Assembly: GCF_902506455.1 (NCBI RefSeq)
Contig: NZ_LR733844.1
Location: forward strand, 3,498,759 to 3,562,758
Direction: 5' to 3'
Length of the DNA stretch: 64,000 bases
Source: Sphingomonas sp. 8AM
GTDB lineage: Bacteria; Pseudomonadota; Alphaproteobacteria; Sphingomonadales; Sphingomonadaceae
Below are positions 1-8,164 of the stretch, one piece after another (the first letter of the stretch is position 1; the number at the start of each line of letters is the position of its first letter). The translations under genes and the position numbers were made by a program. The notes under the pieces are model-generated. The model ran no database searches. It was not told the origin of the DNA and saw only the letters and a list, made by a program, of their open reading frames with translations.

Positions 1-14
1 CAGATCGACTGACG

Positions 15-1085
15 TCAGCCGCCGCGCGGCCGCTTGGGCACCAGCGAGGACAGGATCCCGCGCACGGTCCGCACCTCCTGGCTCGACCAGCCGGGCTTGG
101 TCAGCAGCGTCCGCAGCATCCGCCGCGTCGCCGGAGTGCGATCGGGCGGGAAGAAATAACCGCCTTCGTCGAGCAGCGTATCGAGCTGCGCGATCATCCC
201 GTCCAGTTCGACCTGCGGCGCGGGCGGATCGGCGTCGACCGCGGGGGGGCTCGCCAGCACCTGCCCCTTCGACCATTCATAGGCGACCAGGATCACCGCC
301 TGCGCCAGATTGAGGCTGCCGAATGCCGGGTTGATCGGAACGGTGATGATCGTCCGCGCCACTGCGACGTCGTCGGTTTCCAGCCCCGATCGCTCGGGAC
401 CAAACAGGATCGCCGACCGCTGCGATCCGGCATGGATCGTCTCCGCCGCCGCCGCTGGAGTCATGACCGGCTTGGTCACGCCGCGCTTGCGGACGGTCGT
501 GGCATAGACATGCGCGCAATCGGCGACGGCCTCGGCGACGCTGTCGAACACCTGCGCGCGCTCGAGCACGATGTCCGCGCCCGACGCCGCCGGCGCGGCC
601 TGCGGATTCGGCCAGCCATCACGCGGCGCGACCAGCCGCAGCTCGACCAGCCCGAAATTGAGCATGGCCCGCGCCGCCTTGCCGATATTCTCGCCCAATT
701 GCGGGCGGACGAGCACGATGACGGGGGGCGGGGCAGAGGGCTGGCTCCCGCTCCTCGATTCGTCCTGCGGGGCGGGGGAGCCAGCGTCGAGCGCAGCCGA
801 GACGCGCGGTCGAGAACGCGCCGCGACGCTGACAGACCGCCAATTACCCGCAAACAGCGCCTCTTTCTTCGCGCGCGACCAGTCCTTTACCTGCCGCTCC
901 CGCTCCAGCGCGTCGATGCGCGTCGGGAAATCCTGCGCCCACATCAGTTCCACAGGCCGGCGATCATGCGTGTACCCCGGCAACGCCCCCGCTTGGTGCT
1001 GAGCGACCCGCCGCTCGAGATCATCGGTATGGCCGGTATAATAGCTGCCGTCGGCGCAGCGCAGGATATAGACGTAAAAGCTCAT
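15..1085 (-). CDS. trmJ: GIY-YIG domain fused to TrmJ-type tRNA 2'-O-methyltransferase
   Basis: The protein has 356 residues from ATG 1085. Residues 3-80 are a GIY-YIG nuclease-like domain (YVYILRC, YYTGHT, ERRVAQH, and the DALERERQVKDWSRAKKEAL segment). Residues 84-121 are a Pro/Ser/Ala-rich linker. From about 122 the sequence is a SpoU/TrmJ methyltransferase (VLVRPQLGENIGKAARA, ILFGPERSGL, INPAFGSLNLAQAV), the family that 2'-O-methylates tRNA position 32. The methyltransferase has no ATG of its own at the domain border, so it is probably made only as the fusion or from a poor GTG inside the first strand. The longer reading frame from 1208 adds residues unlike either domain and overlaps nrdR, so I did not use it. 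It is the last gene of the rpiB-glyA-nrdR block. The methyltransferase assignment is firm; a nuclease role is inferred from family. Confidence 0.85.
   Translation of the reverse strand: MSFYVYILRCADGSYYTGHTDDLERRVAQHQAGALPGYTHDRRPVELMWAQDFPTRIDALERERQVKDWSRAKKEALFAGNWRSVSVAARSRPRVSAALDAGSPAPQDESRSGSQPSAPPPVIVLVRPQLGENIGKAARAMLNFGLVELRLVAPRDGWPNPQAAPAASGADIVLERAQVFDSVAEAVADCAHVYATTVRKRGVTKPVMTPAAAAETIHAGSQRSAILFGPERSGLETDDVAVARTIITVPINPAFGSLNLAQAVILVAYEWSKGQVLASPPAVDADPPAPQVELDGMIAQLDTLLDEGGYFFPPDRTPATRRMLRTLLTKPGWSSQEVRTVRGILSSLVPKRPRGG
740..785. repeat. Palindrome inside the fusion linker
   Basis: A perfect 10-bp inverted repeat, GCTGGCTCCC at 740-749 and GGGAGCCAGC at 776-785, encloses a 26-base loop and lies wholly in the linker between the GIY-YIG and TrmJ domains. 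The bases just beyond it (to about 810) resemble the GCGCTCGA-type arms of sphingomonad intergenic repeats. This suggests, but does not prove, that a palindromic element joined two formerly separate genes. Confidence 0.6.
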
Positions 1086-1158
1086 CGGACCGCTATGTTC
1101 TCGACGGGCGCATCTCGGCAAGCTCGATGCTGCCCGAACCGAACGGGTGAGGGCAGCG

Positions 1159-1620
1159 TCACCCCCGCCCCGCTTCCTCCACGCTTCCCGCGAATTCCTC
1201 GAAATCACGCGCCTCGCTGAAGTCGCGATAGACGCTGGCGAACCGGATATAGGCGACTGAATCGAGGCCCTTGAGCCCGTCCATTACCATCTCGCCGATC
1301 CGCTTGGCCGTCACTTCCGGTTCGCCGCTGGTCTCCAGCTGCCGCTGGATGCCGCTGACCAGCTTCTCCAGCCGCACCGGCTCGACCGGTCGCTTCCGCG
1401 CCGCGATCGAGATCGAACGCAGCAATTTCTCGCGATCGAACGGCTCACGCCGCGATTCGCTCTTTACCACCGTCAGATCACGCAACTGGATGCGCTCGAA
1501 GGTGGTGAAGCGCGCCGCACAGCCCTCGCACTGCCGCCGCCGCCGGATCGCCGCCCCATCATCCGTGGGGCGGCTGTCCTTCACCTGGCTCGCGTCATGA
1601 CCACAAAAAGGGCAGCGCAT
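1159..1620 (-). CDS. nrdR: Transcriptional repressor NrdR
   Basis: A 153-residue NrdR of normal length. The N-terminal zinc ribbon has Cys3/Cys6 and Cys31/Cys34 (MRCPFC, CEGC). It is followed by the ATP-cone region that starts near [16 protein letters not shown]. NrdR senses ATP/dATP and represses ribonucleotide reductase genes at NrdR boxes; no box was noticed in this window. It starts 8 bases after the small gene upstream and sits in the rpiB-glyA-nrdR-trmJ block, the usual arrangement in this group. Its C-terminal tail (EEAGRG) ends in the gap before trmJ. Confidence 0.96.
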   Translation of the reverse strand: MRCPFCGHDASQVKDSRPTDDGAAIRRRRQCEGCAARFTTFERIQLRDLTVVKSESRREPFDREKLLRSISIAARKRPVEPVRLEKLVSGIQRQLETSGEPEVTAKRIGEMVMDGLKGLDSVAYIRFASVYRDFSEARDFEEFAGSVEEAGRG

Positions 1621-1628
1621 TCAGCGGG

Positions 1629-1820
1629 TCACTTGTTCTTGGTGCCCTTGTGATAGGCCCAGGCCGCGCCCGCGATCGCGCCGAAGATCGGCCCGACGAC
1701 CGGCAACGGAATGGCGACGACCGCGCCCAGCGCGCTCCACTTCGCCATGCTCTTGCCCAGGCCCGGCGTGTTCTTCACCGTGCCGCGCACTTCATTCACC
1801 TTGTTGTCGAAATCGGCCAC
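1629..1820 (-). CDS. Small membrane protein, unknown function
   Basis: A 63-residue protein starting with GTG 1820 behind a GGAG ribosome site. The first 25 residues are hydrophilic, residues 28-55 form one or two hydrophobic Gly/Ala-rich helices (ALGAVVAIPLPVVGPIFG), and the end is a basic tail, HKGTKNK. It lies between glyA and nrdR with gaps of about 10 bases, so it is surely cotranscribed with them. I recognise no family. Confidence 0.75.
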   Translation of the reverse strand: MADFDNKVNEVRGTVKNTPGLGKSMAKWSALGAVVAIPLPVVGPIFGAIAGAAWAYHKGTKNK

Positions 1821-1832
1821 CGCTGTTTCTCC

Positions 1833-3140
1833 TTAGCTGTAGATCGGGAACCGAGCGCACAGCGCGCGAACACGTTCCCGCACATTCGCTTCGACGGTGG
1901 CGTCCCCGGCCTCTCCCTTTTCGCGCAGGCCGTCGAGCACGTCGGCAACCATGTTGCCGATCTCGCGGAACTCCGCGGTGCCGAAACCGCGCGTCGTGCC
2001 GGCGGGCGAGCCGACCCGGATCCCGCTGGTCTTGACCGGCGGCAGCGGGTCGTTCGGGATCCCGTTCTTGTTGCAGGTGATCCCGGCACGCTCCAGCGCC
2101 TCGTCCGCATCGCGACCGGTGATGCCGAGCGGGGTGAGGTCGACCAGCGCCAGATGCGTGTCGGTCCCGCCCGAAACGAGGTCCGCACCGCGCTCCTTGA
2201 GCGTCGCCGCGAGAACCTTGGCGTTTTCGACCACCGCGGCGGCATAGCTCTTGAACTCGGGGCGCAGCGCCTCGCCGAACGCCACCGCCTTGGCGGCGAC
2301 GACGTGCATCAGCGGTCCGCCCTGCAGCCCCGGGAACACCGCCGAGTTGATCTTCTTCGCGATCGCCTCATCATTGGTCAACACCATGCCGCCGCGCGGG
2401 CCACGCAGCGTCTTGTGCGTGGTGGTGGTGACGACATGCGCATGGCCGAACGGCGTCGGATGAACGCCGCCCGCGACCAGTCCGGCGAAATGCGCCATAT
2501 CGACCATGAAGAACGCCCCGACCTTGTCGGCGATCGCCCGGAAGCGCGCGAAGTCGATGTGGCGCGGATACGCCGAGCCACCGGCGATCAGGAGCTTCGG
2601 CTGCGTCTCGACGGCCTGCTTCTCGACCGCATCATAATCGATCAGATGCGTGTCGGCGGCGACGCCGTACTGGACGGCGTTGAACCACTTGCCGCTCATC
2701 GCCGCGCGTGCACCGTGCGTCAGGTGCCCGCCCGCGTCGAGGCTGAGGCCCATGATCGTGTCGCCCGGCTTCACCAGCGCCAGCATCACCGCGCCGTTCG
2801 CCTGCGCGCCCGAATGCGGCTGGACGTTGACGAACCCGCAGTCGAAGAGCTGCTTGGCGCGATCGATCGCGAGCTGCTCCACCTCGTCGGACGGGTGACA
2901 GCCCTGATAATAACGCTTGCCCGGATAGCCCTCGGCGTACTTGTTGGTGAACACCGAACCCTGCGCCTCCAGCACGGCGCGGCTGACGATATTTTCCGAC
3001 GCGATCAGCTCGATCTGCGTCTGCTCGCGGGTCAGCTCATGCTCGACGCCGGCGAACACCGCCGCATCGGCGTCAGCGAGACCGCGGGTGAAGAAACCAT
3101 CCGGCTGGATGTCGGAAAGCGAGGTCGGGTTGGTGCTCAT
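1833..3140 (-). CDS. glyA: Serine hydroxymethyltransferase
   Basis: A 435-residue GlyA. This cytosolic PLP enzyme interconverts serine and glycine with tetrahydrofolate and supplies one-carbon units. The PLP-binding lysine is Lys243 in the motif [14 protein letters not shown]. Other family blocks visible are [29 protein letters not shown] and [13 protein letters not shown]. Length is normal. Its ATG overlaps the stop of rpiB by four bases, which suggests translational coupling. Confidence 0.98.
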   Translation of the reverse strand: MSTNPTSLSDIQPDGFFTRGLADADAAVFAGVEHELTREQTQIELIASENIVSRAVLEAQGSVFTNKYAEGYPGKRYYQGCHPSDEVEQLAIDRAKQLFDCGFVNVQPHSGAQANGAVMLALVKPGDTIMGLSLDAGGHLTHGARAAMSGKWFNAVQYGVAADTHLIDYDAVEKQAVETQPKLLIAGGSAYPRHIDFARFRAIADKVGAFFMVDMAHFAGLVAGGVHPTPFGHAHVVTTTTHKTLRGPRGGMVLTNDEAIAKKINSAVFPGLQGGPLMHVVAAKAVAFGEALRPEFKSYAAAVVENAKVLAATLKERGADLVSGGTDTHLALVDLTPLGITGRDADEALERAGITCNKNGIPNDPLPPVKTSGIRVGSPAGTTRGFGTAEFREIGNMVADVLDGLREKGEAGDATVEANVRERVRALCARFPIYS

Positions 3141-3571
3141 GCGGGCTCCTTGAGCATGTCGACGCGCGCGGCATGGCGCCCGCCGAGAAAATCCGTGGAG
3201 AAAAAGGCGCGAAGGCAGGCGCGTGCCATCTCGGGGCCGATCAGCCGCGCGCCGAAAGCGATGGCGTTCGCGTCATTGTGCGCGCGCGCCAGTTCGGCCG
3301 ACAGCGGTTCGCTGACCAGAGCGCAGCGGACCGCCGGGTTGCGGTTGGCGGCGATCATGATGCCGATCCCCGACCCGCAGATCGCGACGCCGCGCTCCGC
3401 CTCGCCCGCCGCCAGCGTGTCGGCGAGGCGCCGGCCGTAATCGGGATAGTCGACGCTGGCGGTGCCGTGCGTGCCGAGATCGACCACCTCATGCCCTTCG
3501 CCCGCCATCCAGTCGCGCAAATCGTCCTTCAACTGGACGGCGGCATGGTCGCAGGCGATGGCGATACGCAC
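3137..3571 (-). CDS. rpiB: Ribose-5-phosphate isomerase B
   Basis: A 144-residue RpiB/LacAB-family sugar-phosphate isomerase that interconverts ribose-5-phosphate and ribulose-5-phosphate. It starts with GTG 3571. The N-terminal CDHAAVQLK block and the Cys-containing [17 protein letters not shown] block match the family active site. It heads the operon with glyA; about 100 bases separate it from the divergent lipoprotein gene at 3669. Confidence 0.95.
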   Translation of the reverse strand: MRIAIACDHAAVQLKDDLRDWMAGEGHEVVDLGTHGTASVDYPDYGRRLADTLAAGEAERGVAICGSGIGIMIAANRNPAVRCALVSEPLSAELARAHNDANAIAFGARLIGPEMARACLRAFFSTDFLGGRHAARVDMLKEPA

Positions 3572-3668
3572 GGATCGACTCCCGGAATGACTGGATCGCC
3601 GCGCTCTAGCGATCCGTGCGCGGCAAAGCTACCCGGAACGCGGCACCGCCACAGCAGGTTGATGTACC

Positions 3669-4130
3669 ATGACGAAGCGCCTGACCCTCCTCGCCGTCCC
3701 GCTGACGCTCGCCGCCTGTGCGCAGCCGGCTCCCGACCCTTCACCGAGCGCGACGCCGAGCGAGCGCGTCGGCCCGCTCGCTGCGCCGCGTGATGAACCG
3801 GGCGGCGGGCAGCTGCGCGACAATGCCGTCGAACCCGCCGCCCCCGCGGCGCTGGAGGAGCGCTATCTCGGGCGCTGGATCGGGGTGGAGGGCATGTTCC
3901 TCGACGTCACCCGGCGCGAGGGGGGCGGGGTAACGCTCGACATGCAATGGGACCTCGATCACCGCGGCACGTTCGACGGGTCAGTGACCGCCGAAGGCCT
4001 GCGCTTCATGCGCAACGGCGTGGCGGAACTTGCGGTGCCGGGGAATGGCGACGCGACCGGGCTCAAGTGGCTGGCGGGCAAGAAGGACTGCCTGATCGTC
4101 AAGTCGGGCGAGGGCTATTGCCGGAAATAG
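3669..4130 (+). CDS. Putative secreted lipoprotein, unknown function
   Basis: A 153-residue protein with a lipoprotein signal (MTKRLTLLAVPLTLAAC; lipobox LAAC, lipidated Cys17). A Pro/Ser-rich spacer follows to about residue 60, then a small beta-rich domain (RYLGRWIGVEGMFLDV, LDMQWDLDHRGTFDG, LIVKSGEGYC) with two Cys near the end. This resembles small secreted domains of unknown function in sphingomonads. It stands alone, divergent from rpiB and convergent with the lyase gene at 4154. Confidence 0.8.
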   Translation: MTKRLTLLAVPLTLAACAQPAPDPSPSATPSERVGPLAAPRDEPGGGQLRDNAVEPAAPAALEERYLGRWIGVEGMFLDVTRREGGGVTLDMQWDLDHRGTFDGSVTAEGLRFMRNGVAELAVPGNGDATGLKWLAGKKDCLIVKSGEGYCRK

Positions 4131-4153
4131 GCGCCGGTCTCGCGGGGCGAGCG

Positions 4154-5038
4154 TCAGACTGCGGGACCGCCAACCGCGGATGACGTTCTTGCGGCGATCG
4201 CCCCGGCCAGTGCCAGCACCCGCCGTGCCTCTTCCAGATGCAGCCGCTCGACCATACGCCCGTCGACGCGGATCGCGCCTTCATCCTCGCGCCCGTCGAA
4301 CGCTGCCGCCAACATCCGCGCCGCTTCCACATCGTCGTCGGACGGTCCGAAGGCGTCATTCGCCGCCGCGATCTGCGCCGGGTGGATCAGCGTCTTGCCA
4401 TCGAATCCGTACCCGCGCCCCTGCGCACATTCCGCCGCGATCGCCGCCTGATCGTCGAGCGTGTTGATGACCCCGTCCAGCGCCACGAGCCCGGCAGCGC
4501 GCGCCGCGAGGACGATTTGCGCCAGCATCGGCAACAACGGCGCGCGGTCCGGGCCGGCCCGACACCGCAACTCCCGCGCCAGATCGTTGGTACCCGCCAC
4601 CAGCGTCGTCAGACCGCTTGCGGCTGCGCCCGCGACGATCGTCGGCAGCCCCAGCACGCCCGCACAGGTCTCGATCATCGCCCAGAGCGAAGGCCCCTCA
4701 CCCAGCGCCGCCCGCGCCTGGGACAGGTTCGCCACATTCTCCAGCTTCGGCAGCAGCACTGCGTCCGGCGCCACGTCGCCGAACGCCGCGAGATCATCCG
4801 CCCCCCACGGCGTATCGGGCGCATTCACCCGCACCACCAGTTCACGCGGGCCAAAACCGCCCTCGCGGATCGCCGCGACCGCCGCCGCGCGTGCCACGCC
4901 CTTCTGTGCCGGCGCGACGGCATCCTCCAGATCGAGGATCACCACGTCGCACGGCAAGCTCCGCGCCTTCTCGATCGCGCGTGCGTTCGAGGCCGGCAGG
5001 AACAGCGCACTCCGCCGCGGCCGCACCGTATCGCTCAT
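4154..5038 (-). CDS. HpcH/HpaI-aldolase/CitE-family CoA-ester lyase
   Basis: A 294-residue TIM-barrel protein of the citrate lyase beta-subunit-like (CitE) family. The strands VVILDLEDAVAP, ELVVRVNAPDTP and DAVLLPKLENVAN carry the metal- and substrate-binding Glu/Asp/Arg set, and MIETCAGVLG and GFDGKTLIHPAQI are family blocks. Relatives cleave malyl-CoA or citramalyl-CoA or act as thioesterases on them; the exact substrate cannot be read from sequence. The start overlaps the end of the FMN reductase gene by four bases, so the two are cotranscribed. Confidence 0.88.
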   Translation of the reverse strand: MSDTVRPRRSALFLPASNARAIEKARSLPCDVVILDLEDAVAPAQKGVARAAAVAAIREGGFGPRELVVRVNAPDTPWGADDLAAFGDVAPDAVLLPKLENVANLSQARAALGEGPSLWAMIETCAGVLGLPTIVAGAAASGLTTLVAGTNDLARELRCRAGPDRAPLLPMLAQIVLAARAAGLVALDGVINTLDDQAAIAAECAQGRGYGFDGKTLIHPAQIAAANDAFGPSDDDVEAARMLAAAFDGREDEGAIRVDGRMVERLHLEEARRVLALAGAIAARTSSAVGGPAV

Positions 5039-5634
5039 GCCGCCACACCACCGCCGGACAGCGGCGCGAACCGCGCGACCTGCCGCCCGATCAGCCGCAA
5101 TTGCTCGACCACCGCCGGATCGCTCGCCCCGCCCTCGTCGTCGAAACGGGTCACCTGCGTGTTGATCGCGGCGGCGAACGGTGTCGGCCAGCCGCGCAGC
5201 GCATGGACGATCGAACGCAGCGCCGCGATCGTCGAGCCGGTCGCCTGCCAGCCATAAGCGGTCGCGATCAGCCCGACCGGCATGTCGGCCAGGTAAGGCC
5301 GCGAATCGCGCGCGGTCTCTTCCAGCAGATCGAGCGCGTTCTTCACCACACCCGAGATGCTGCCGTGATAGCCGGGGCTGGAGATGATCACCGCCGACGC
5401 CTGCCGCACCGCCTCGACGAACGCCTGCTCCTCGGGCGTGCGCGAGGTCGCGCGCGGATCGTAGAGCGGCAGCCGCGCCATGTCGGCGCCCCCGAACATC
5501 TGCGTGCGAAAGCCCTGCGCTGCCGCCTCGCCCAGCGCGATCCGCAGCGCGCGCTCGGTCGACGACACGCCCCCGATCGTTCCCCCGATCCCCACCACCA
5601 GCGGCGCGAGCGCGCCTTTCGCATCATCCTGCAT
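5035..5634 (-). CDS. NADPH-dependent FMN reductase family protein
   Basis: A 199-residue flavodoxin-fold protein. GIGGTIGGVSSTERAL is the N-terminal FMN phosphate loop, and SPGYHGSISGVVKNALDLLE is the second flavin-binding block of the FMN_red family. Such proteins reduce flavins or quinones with NAD(P)H in the cytosol. It is coupled to the CitE-like lyase. The start at 5634 faces the penicillin-binding protein gene across a 69-base divergent promoter region. Confidence 0.88.
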   Translation of the reverse strand: MQDDAKGALAPLVVGIGGTIGGVSSTERALRIALGEAAAQGFRTQMFGGADMARLPLYDPRATSRTPEEQAFVEAVRQASAVIISSPGYHGSISGVVKNALDLLEETARDSRPYLADMPVGLIATAYGWQATGSTIAALRSIVHALRGWPTPFAAAINTQVTRFDDEGGASDPAVVEQLRLIGRQVARFAPLSGGGVAA

Positions 5635-5703
5635 TTGGCTATCCTTGTCCGGCGCGGGCCCCGCTTGCGATAACTGTTATACCAGCGTAAGACACCAACA
5701 GCC

Positions 5704-7857
5704 ATGCGCCCCGACCCCTACGACACCGGCCGCGTCCGCTACAACCACGCACGCGGCGACCATCCGGGCACCAACCCGGAACCGTTGCCGTCGTTCGACG
5801 CATGGCACGACGGCGCGCGCGATGCCGATGCTCCTTATGGCGCTTCGCGTTTCGACGACGGCGGCGATCCGCCGCCGCGGTGGCGCCGGATCGCGTGGGG
5901 CAAGTGGATCGTGCGCGGCCTCGCCGCATCGATCGTGCTGTTCGTGGTCGCGGTCATCTGGCTGGCGGTCACCGCGCCCTTGTCGCGCTCGCTCAAGCCG
6001 CCGACGCCGCCGTCGATCACGCTGACCGCCGCCGATGGCACGCCGATCGCGCGGCGTGGCGCGATCATCGGCACGCCGGTCGATGCCAAAACGCTGCCCC
6101 CGCACGTCCGCGAGGCTTTCCTTGCGATCGAGGACCGGCGCTTCTATTCGCACTGGGGGATCGACCCGCGCGGGATCGCGCGCGCGGCGTGGGCGAACGT
6201 CGGCTCGGGCGGCGTCCGGCAGGGCGGCTCGACGATCACGCAGCAACTGGCGAAAAACGCCTTCCTCGATTCGGATCGCACTGCCGCGCGCAAGATCCGC
6301 GAGGTCATGATCGCCTTCTGGCTGGAGGCGTGGCTCAGCAAGGACGAGATCCTCTCGCGCTACCTGTCGAACGTCTATTTCGGCGATAACGTCTACGGCA
6401 TCACCGCCGCGTCGAAACATTATTTCGGGCGCACCCCGCAGAAGCTGAACGTCGGTCAGGCGGCGATGCTCGCGGGGTTGGTCAAGGCGCCGTCACGCCT
6501 CGCCCCCACCGGCAATCTGAAGGGGGCACGTGCCCGGCAGGCGGTAGTGATCGGCGCGATGGTCGACGCCGGCTTCCTGACGAAGGCCGCAGCGGCGACC
6601 GTCCAGCCGCAGCGCGTGCTCGCCGCGCGCACCGATACGCTGCCGACCGGTACCTATTTCGCCGACTGGGTCCTCCCCACCGCGCGCGAGGTCGCAGGCG
6701 ACGCGGGCACCGAGGCAACCGTGAAGACGACGCTCGACCGCGGGCTGCAATCGACCGCCGAGCGTGTCGTGCGGCAGGCCAGCCTGGGCGGACTGCAGGC
6801 GGCGGTGGTTGCGATGCGCCCGGATGGCGAAGTCGTCGCGATGGTCGGCGGCCGCGATTACAAGACCAGCGCCTTCAACCGCGCCGTACAGGCCAAACGC
6901 CAGCCGGGCTCGACCTTCAAGCTGTTCGTCTATCTCGCCGCGCTGCGCGCCGGGTTGACCCCCGACGACGTTCGCGACGACTCGCCGGTCGAGATCGCCG
7001 GCTGGAAGCCGCGCAACGACGACGGGCGCTATCTCGGCCCGATCACGCTGCGCCGCGCGTTCGCGCGGTCCTCGAACGTGGTCGCTGCGCGGCTGACGCA
7101 GGAGGTCGGCGTGCGCAACGTCATCAAGACCGCGCGCGATCTCGGCATCACCACGCCGATCCCCAACGAGGCGACGATCGGGCTCGGCACCGCCGAAGTC
7201 TCGCTGCTCGAACTGACCGGCGCCTATGCCGCGATCGCCAACGGCCGCTATCCGGTGACGCCGCGCGGCGTCGAGGGCAATCGCAACGCGAGCTGGTATG
7301 AGAAGATCGCCGGCCGCGACAGCGAGATGCCGGGCAAGGTGCGCGACGAGATGCGCTCGCTGCTCGGCTCGTCGATCCGCGGCACCGGGCGCGACGCGAA
7401 CCTGCCCGTCGATGCCTTCGGCAAGACCGGCACCAGTCAGGGCGGGCGCGACGGCTGGTTCATCGGCTTCGCGGGCAATCTCGTCGTCGGCGTCTGGGTC
7501 GGCAAGGACGACAGCTCGCCCAACCCCGGCCTGCACGGCGGCGGCATCCCGGCACAGATCTGGCGGCAGTTCATGATGTCCGCGCTGCACATCCCGGTCG
7601 TCGTCGCACCCGAAGCGGACGAGATGGGCGTACCGCTCGACAATATGGCGGACGCGGTCGATCGCTTCGGCCGCGTGATCGACGGAGCGCAGCCGTCGAT
7701 CGAGGATGCGGTCGACCGGCTGCGCGAACTGGGCATCGAGCTGCCGCAACCGCCCGAGCCGCGTCAGCGGGTGCCGGTCGAGCGTTATCCTGAGGATCGC
7801 GGTCCACCCCGCGAGGACGACGGCGGTCCTGGCGAAGAGTACGATTACCGCTTCTAG
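5704..7857 (+). CDS. Class A penicillin-binding protein (PBP1A-like)
   Basis: A 717-residue bifunctional peptidoglycan synthase. Residues 1-65 are a Pro/Asp-rich cytoplasmic tail and 68-90 a membrane anchor. A GT51 transglycosylase follows, with catalytic Glu143 in EDRRFYSHWG and the GGSTITQQLAKN block. The transpeptidase has Ser403-x-x-Lys406 (PGSTFK), SSN 456-458 and KTG 574-576. The last 40 residues are a Pro/Asp/Glu/Arg-rich tail. It acts at the inner membrane, polymerising and cross-linking peptidoglycan. All catalytic motifs are intact. It is a single gene, divergent from the FMN reductase. Confidence 0.96.
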   Translation: MRPDPYDTGRVRYNHARGDHPGTNPEPLPSFDAWHDGARDADAPYGASRFDDGGDPPPRWRRIAWGKWIVRGLAASIVLFVVAVIWLAVTAPLSRSLKPPTPPSITLTAADGTPIARRGAIIGTPVDAKTLPPHVREAFLAIEDRRFYSHWGIDPRGIARAAWANVGSGGVRQGGSTITQQLAKNAFLDSDRTAARKIREVMIAFWLEAWLSKDEILSRYLSNVYFGDNVYGITAASKHYFGRTPQKLNVGQAAMLAGLVKAPSRLAPTGNLKGARARQAVVIGAMVDAGFLTKAAAATVQPQRVLAARTDTLPTGTYFADWVLPTAREVAGDAGTEATVKTTLDRGLQSTAERVVRQASLGGLQAAVVAMRPDGEVVAMVGGRDYKTSAFNRAVQAKRQPGSTFKLFVYLAALRAGLTPDDVRDDSPVEIAGWKPRNDDGRYLGPITLRRAFARSSNVVAARLTQEVGVRNVIKTARDLGITTPIPNEATIGLGTAEVSLLELTGAYAAIANGRYPVTPRGVEGNRNASWYEKIAGRDSEMPGKVRDEMRSLLGSSIRGTGRDANLPVDAFGKTGTSQGGRDGWFIGFAGNLVVGVWVGKDDSSPNPGLHGGGIPAQIWRQFMMSALHIPVVVAPEADEMGVPLDNMADAVDRFGRVIDGAQPSIEDAVDRLRELGIELPQPPEPRQRVPVERYPEDRGPPREDDGGPGEEYDYRF

Positions 7858-7880
7858 GGTCGATCTGCACTCCCCTTAGC

Positions 7881-7906
7881 GTCGCCCGGGACTTGTTCCC
7901 GGGTCC
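7881..7906. repeat. Short palindrome after the PBP gene (family-C-like half element)
   Basis: CCCGGGA and TCCCGGG arms (7885-7891 and 7897-7903) sit 24 bases after the PBP stop. It resembles one half of the GATCCGGG-type palindromes seen elsewhere in the window and may help end transcription. Confidence 0.5.
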
Positions 7907-7963
7907 ACTGCTCTTCAAAATCAACCGCTTGGATCATGATGACGTGAGGTCGAACATACCGTT

Positions 7964-8040
7964 CGTCATTGCGAGCGTAGCGAAGCAATCCGGGGCGTCC
8001 GGGTCCGGCTCTGGATTGCTTCGCTACGCTCGCAATGACG
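7964..8040. repeat. Palindromic repeat, family A (intact copy)
   Basis: A 77-base element with near-perfect terminal arms: CGTCATTGCGAGCGTAGCG on the left and its complement ending CGCAATGACG on the right. The centre contains GGCGTCCGGGTCCGG. It is the best-preserved copy of a family that recurs at 11071, 19898, 26503, 26904, 32200, 37277, 54844 and 59138. It occupies most of the 307-base gap between the PBP and GH30 genes. Confidence 0.93.
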
Positions 8041-8164
8041 GATGACGTTGACGTCATTACGCTTTGAACGCTCGTCGAACGGTGGATGCCGGAACGAGTC
8101 CCGCATTATCATTGGCGTGCCGCAGAGGTCTCGATCAACGCCGGGATGATCGGTCCAGGCAGCC

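Noticed and set aside
7964..8040. CRISPR repeat or intrinsic terminator for the GCAATGAC palindromes
   Set aside because: Copies are scattered singly with no regular spacers, and they lack T-runs; they behave as dispersed palindromic repeats.
8041..8164. Possible small ORF on the minus strand before GH30 (WTDHPGVDRDLCGTP...)
   Set aside because: The reading frame runs into the family-A repeat on one side and antisense GH30 on the other; no start or ribosome site separates it.
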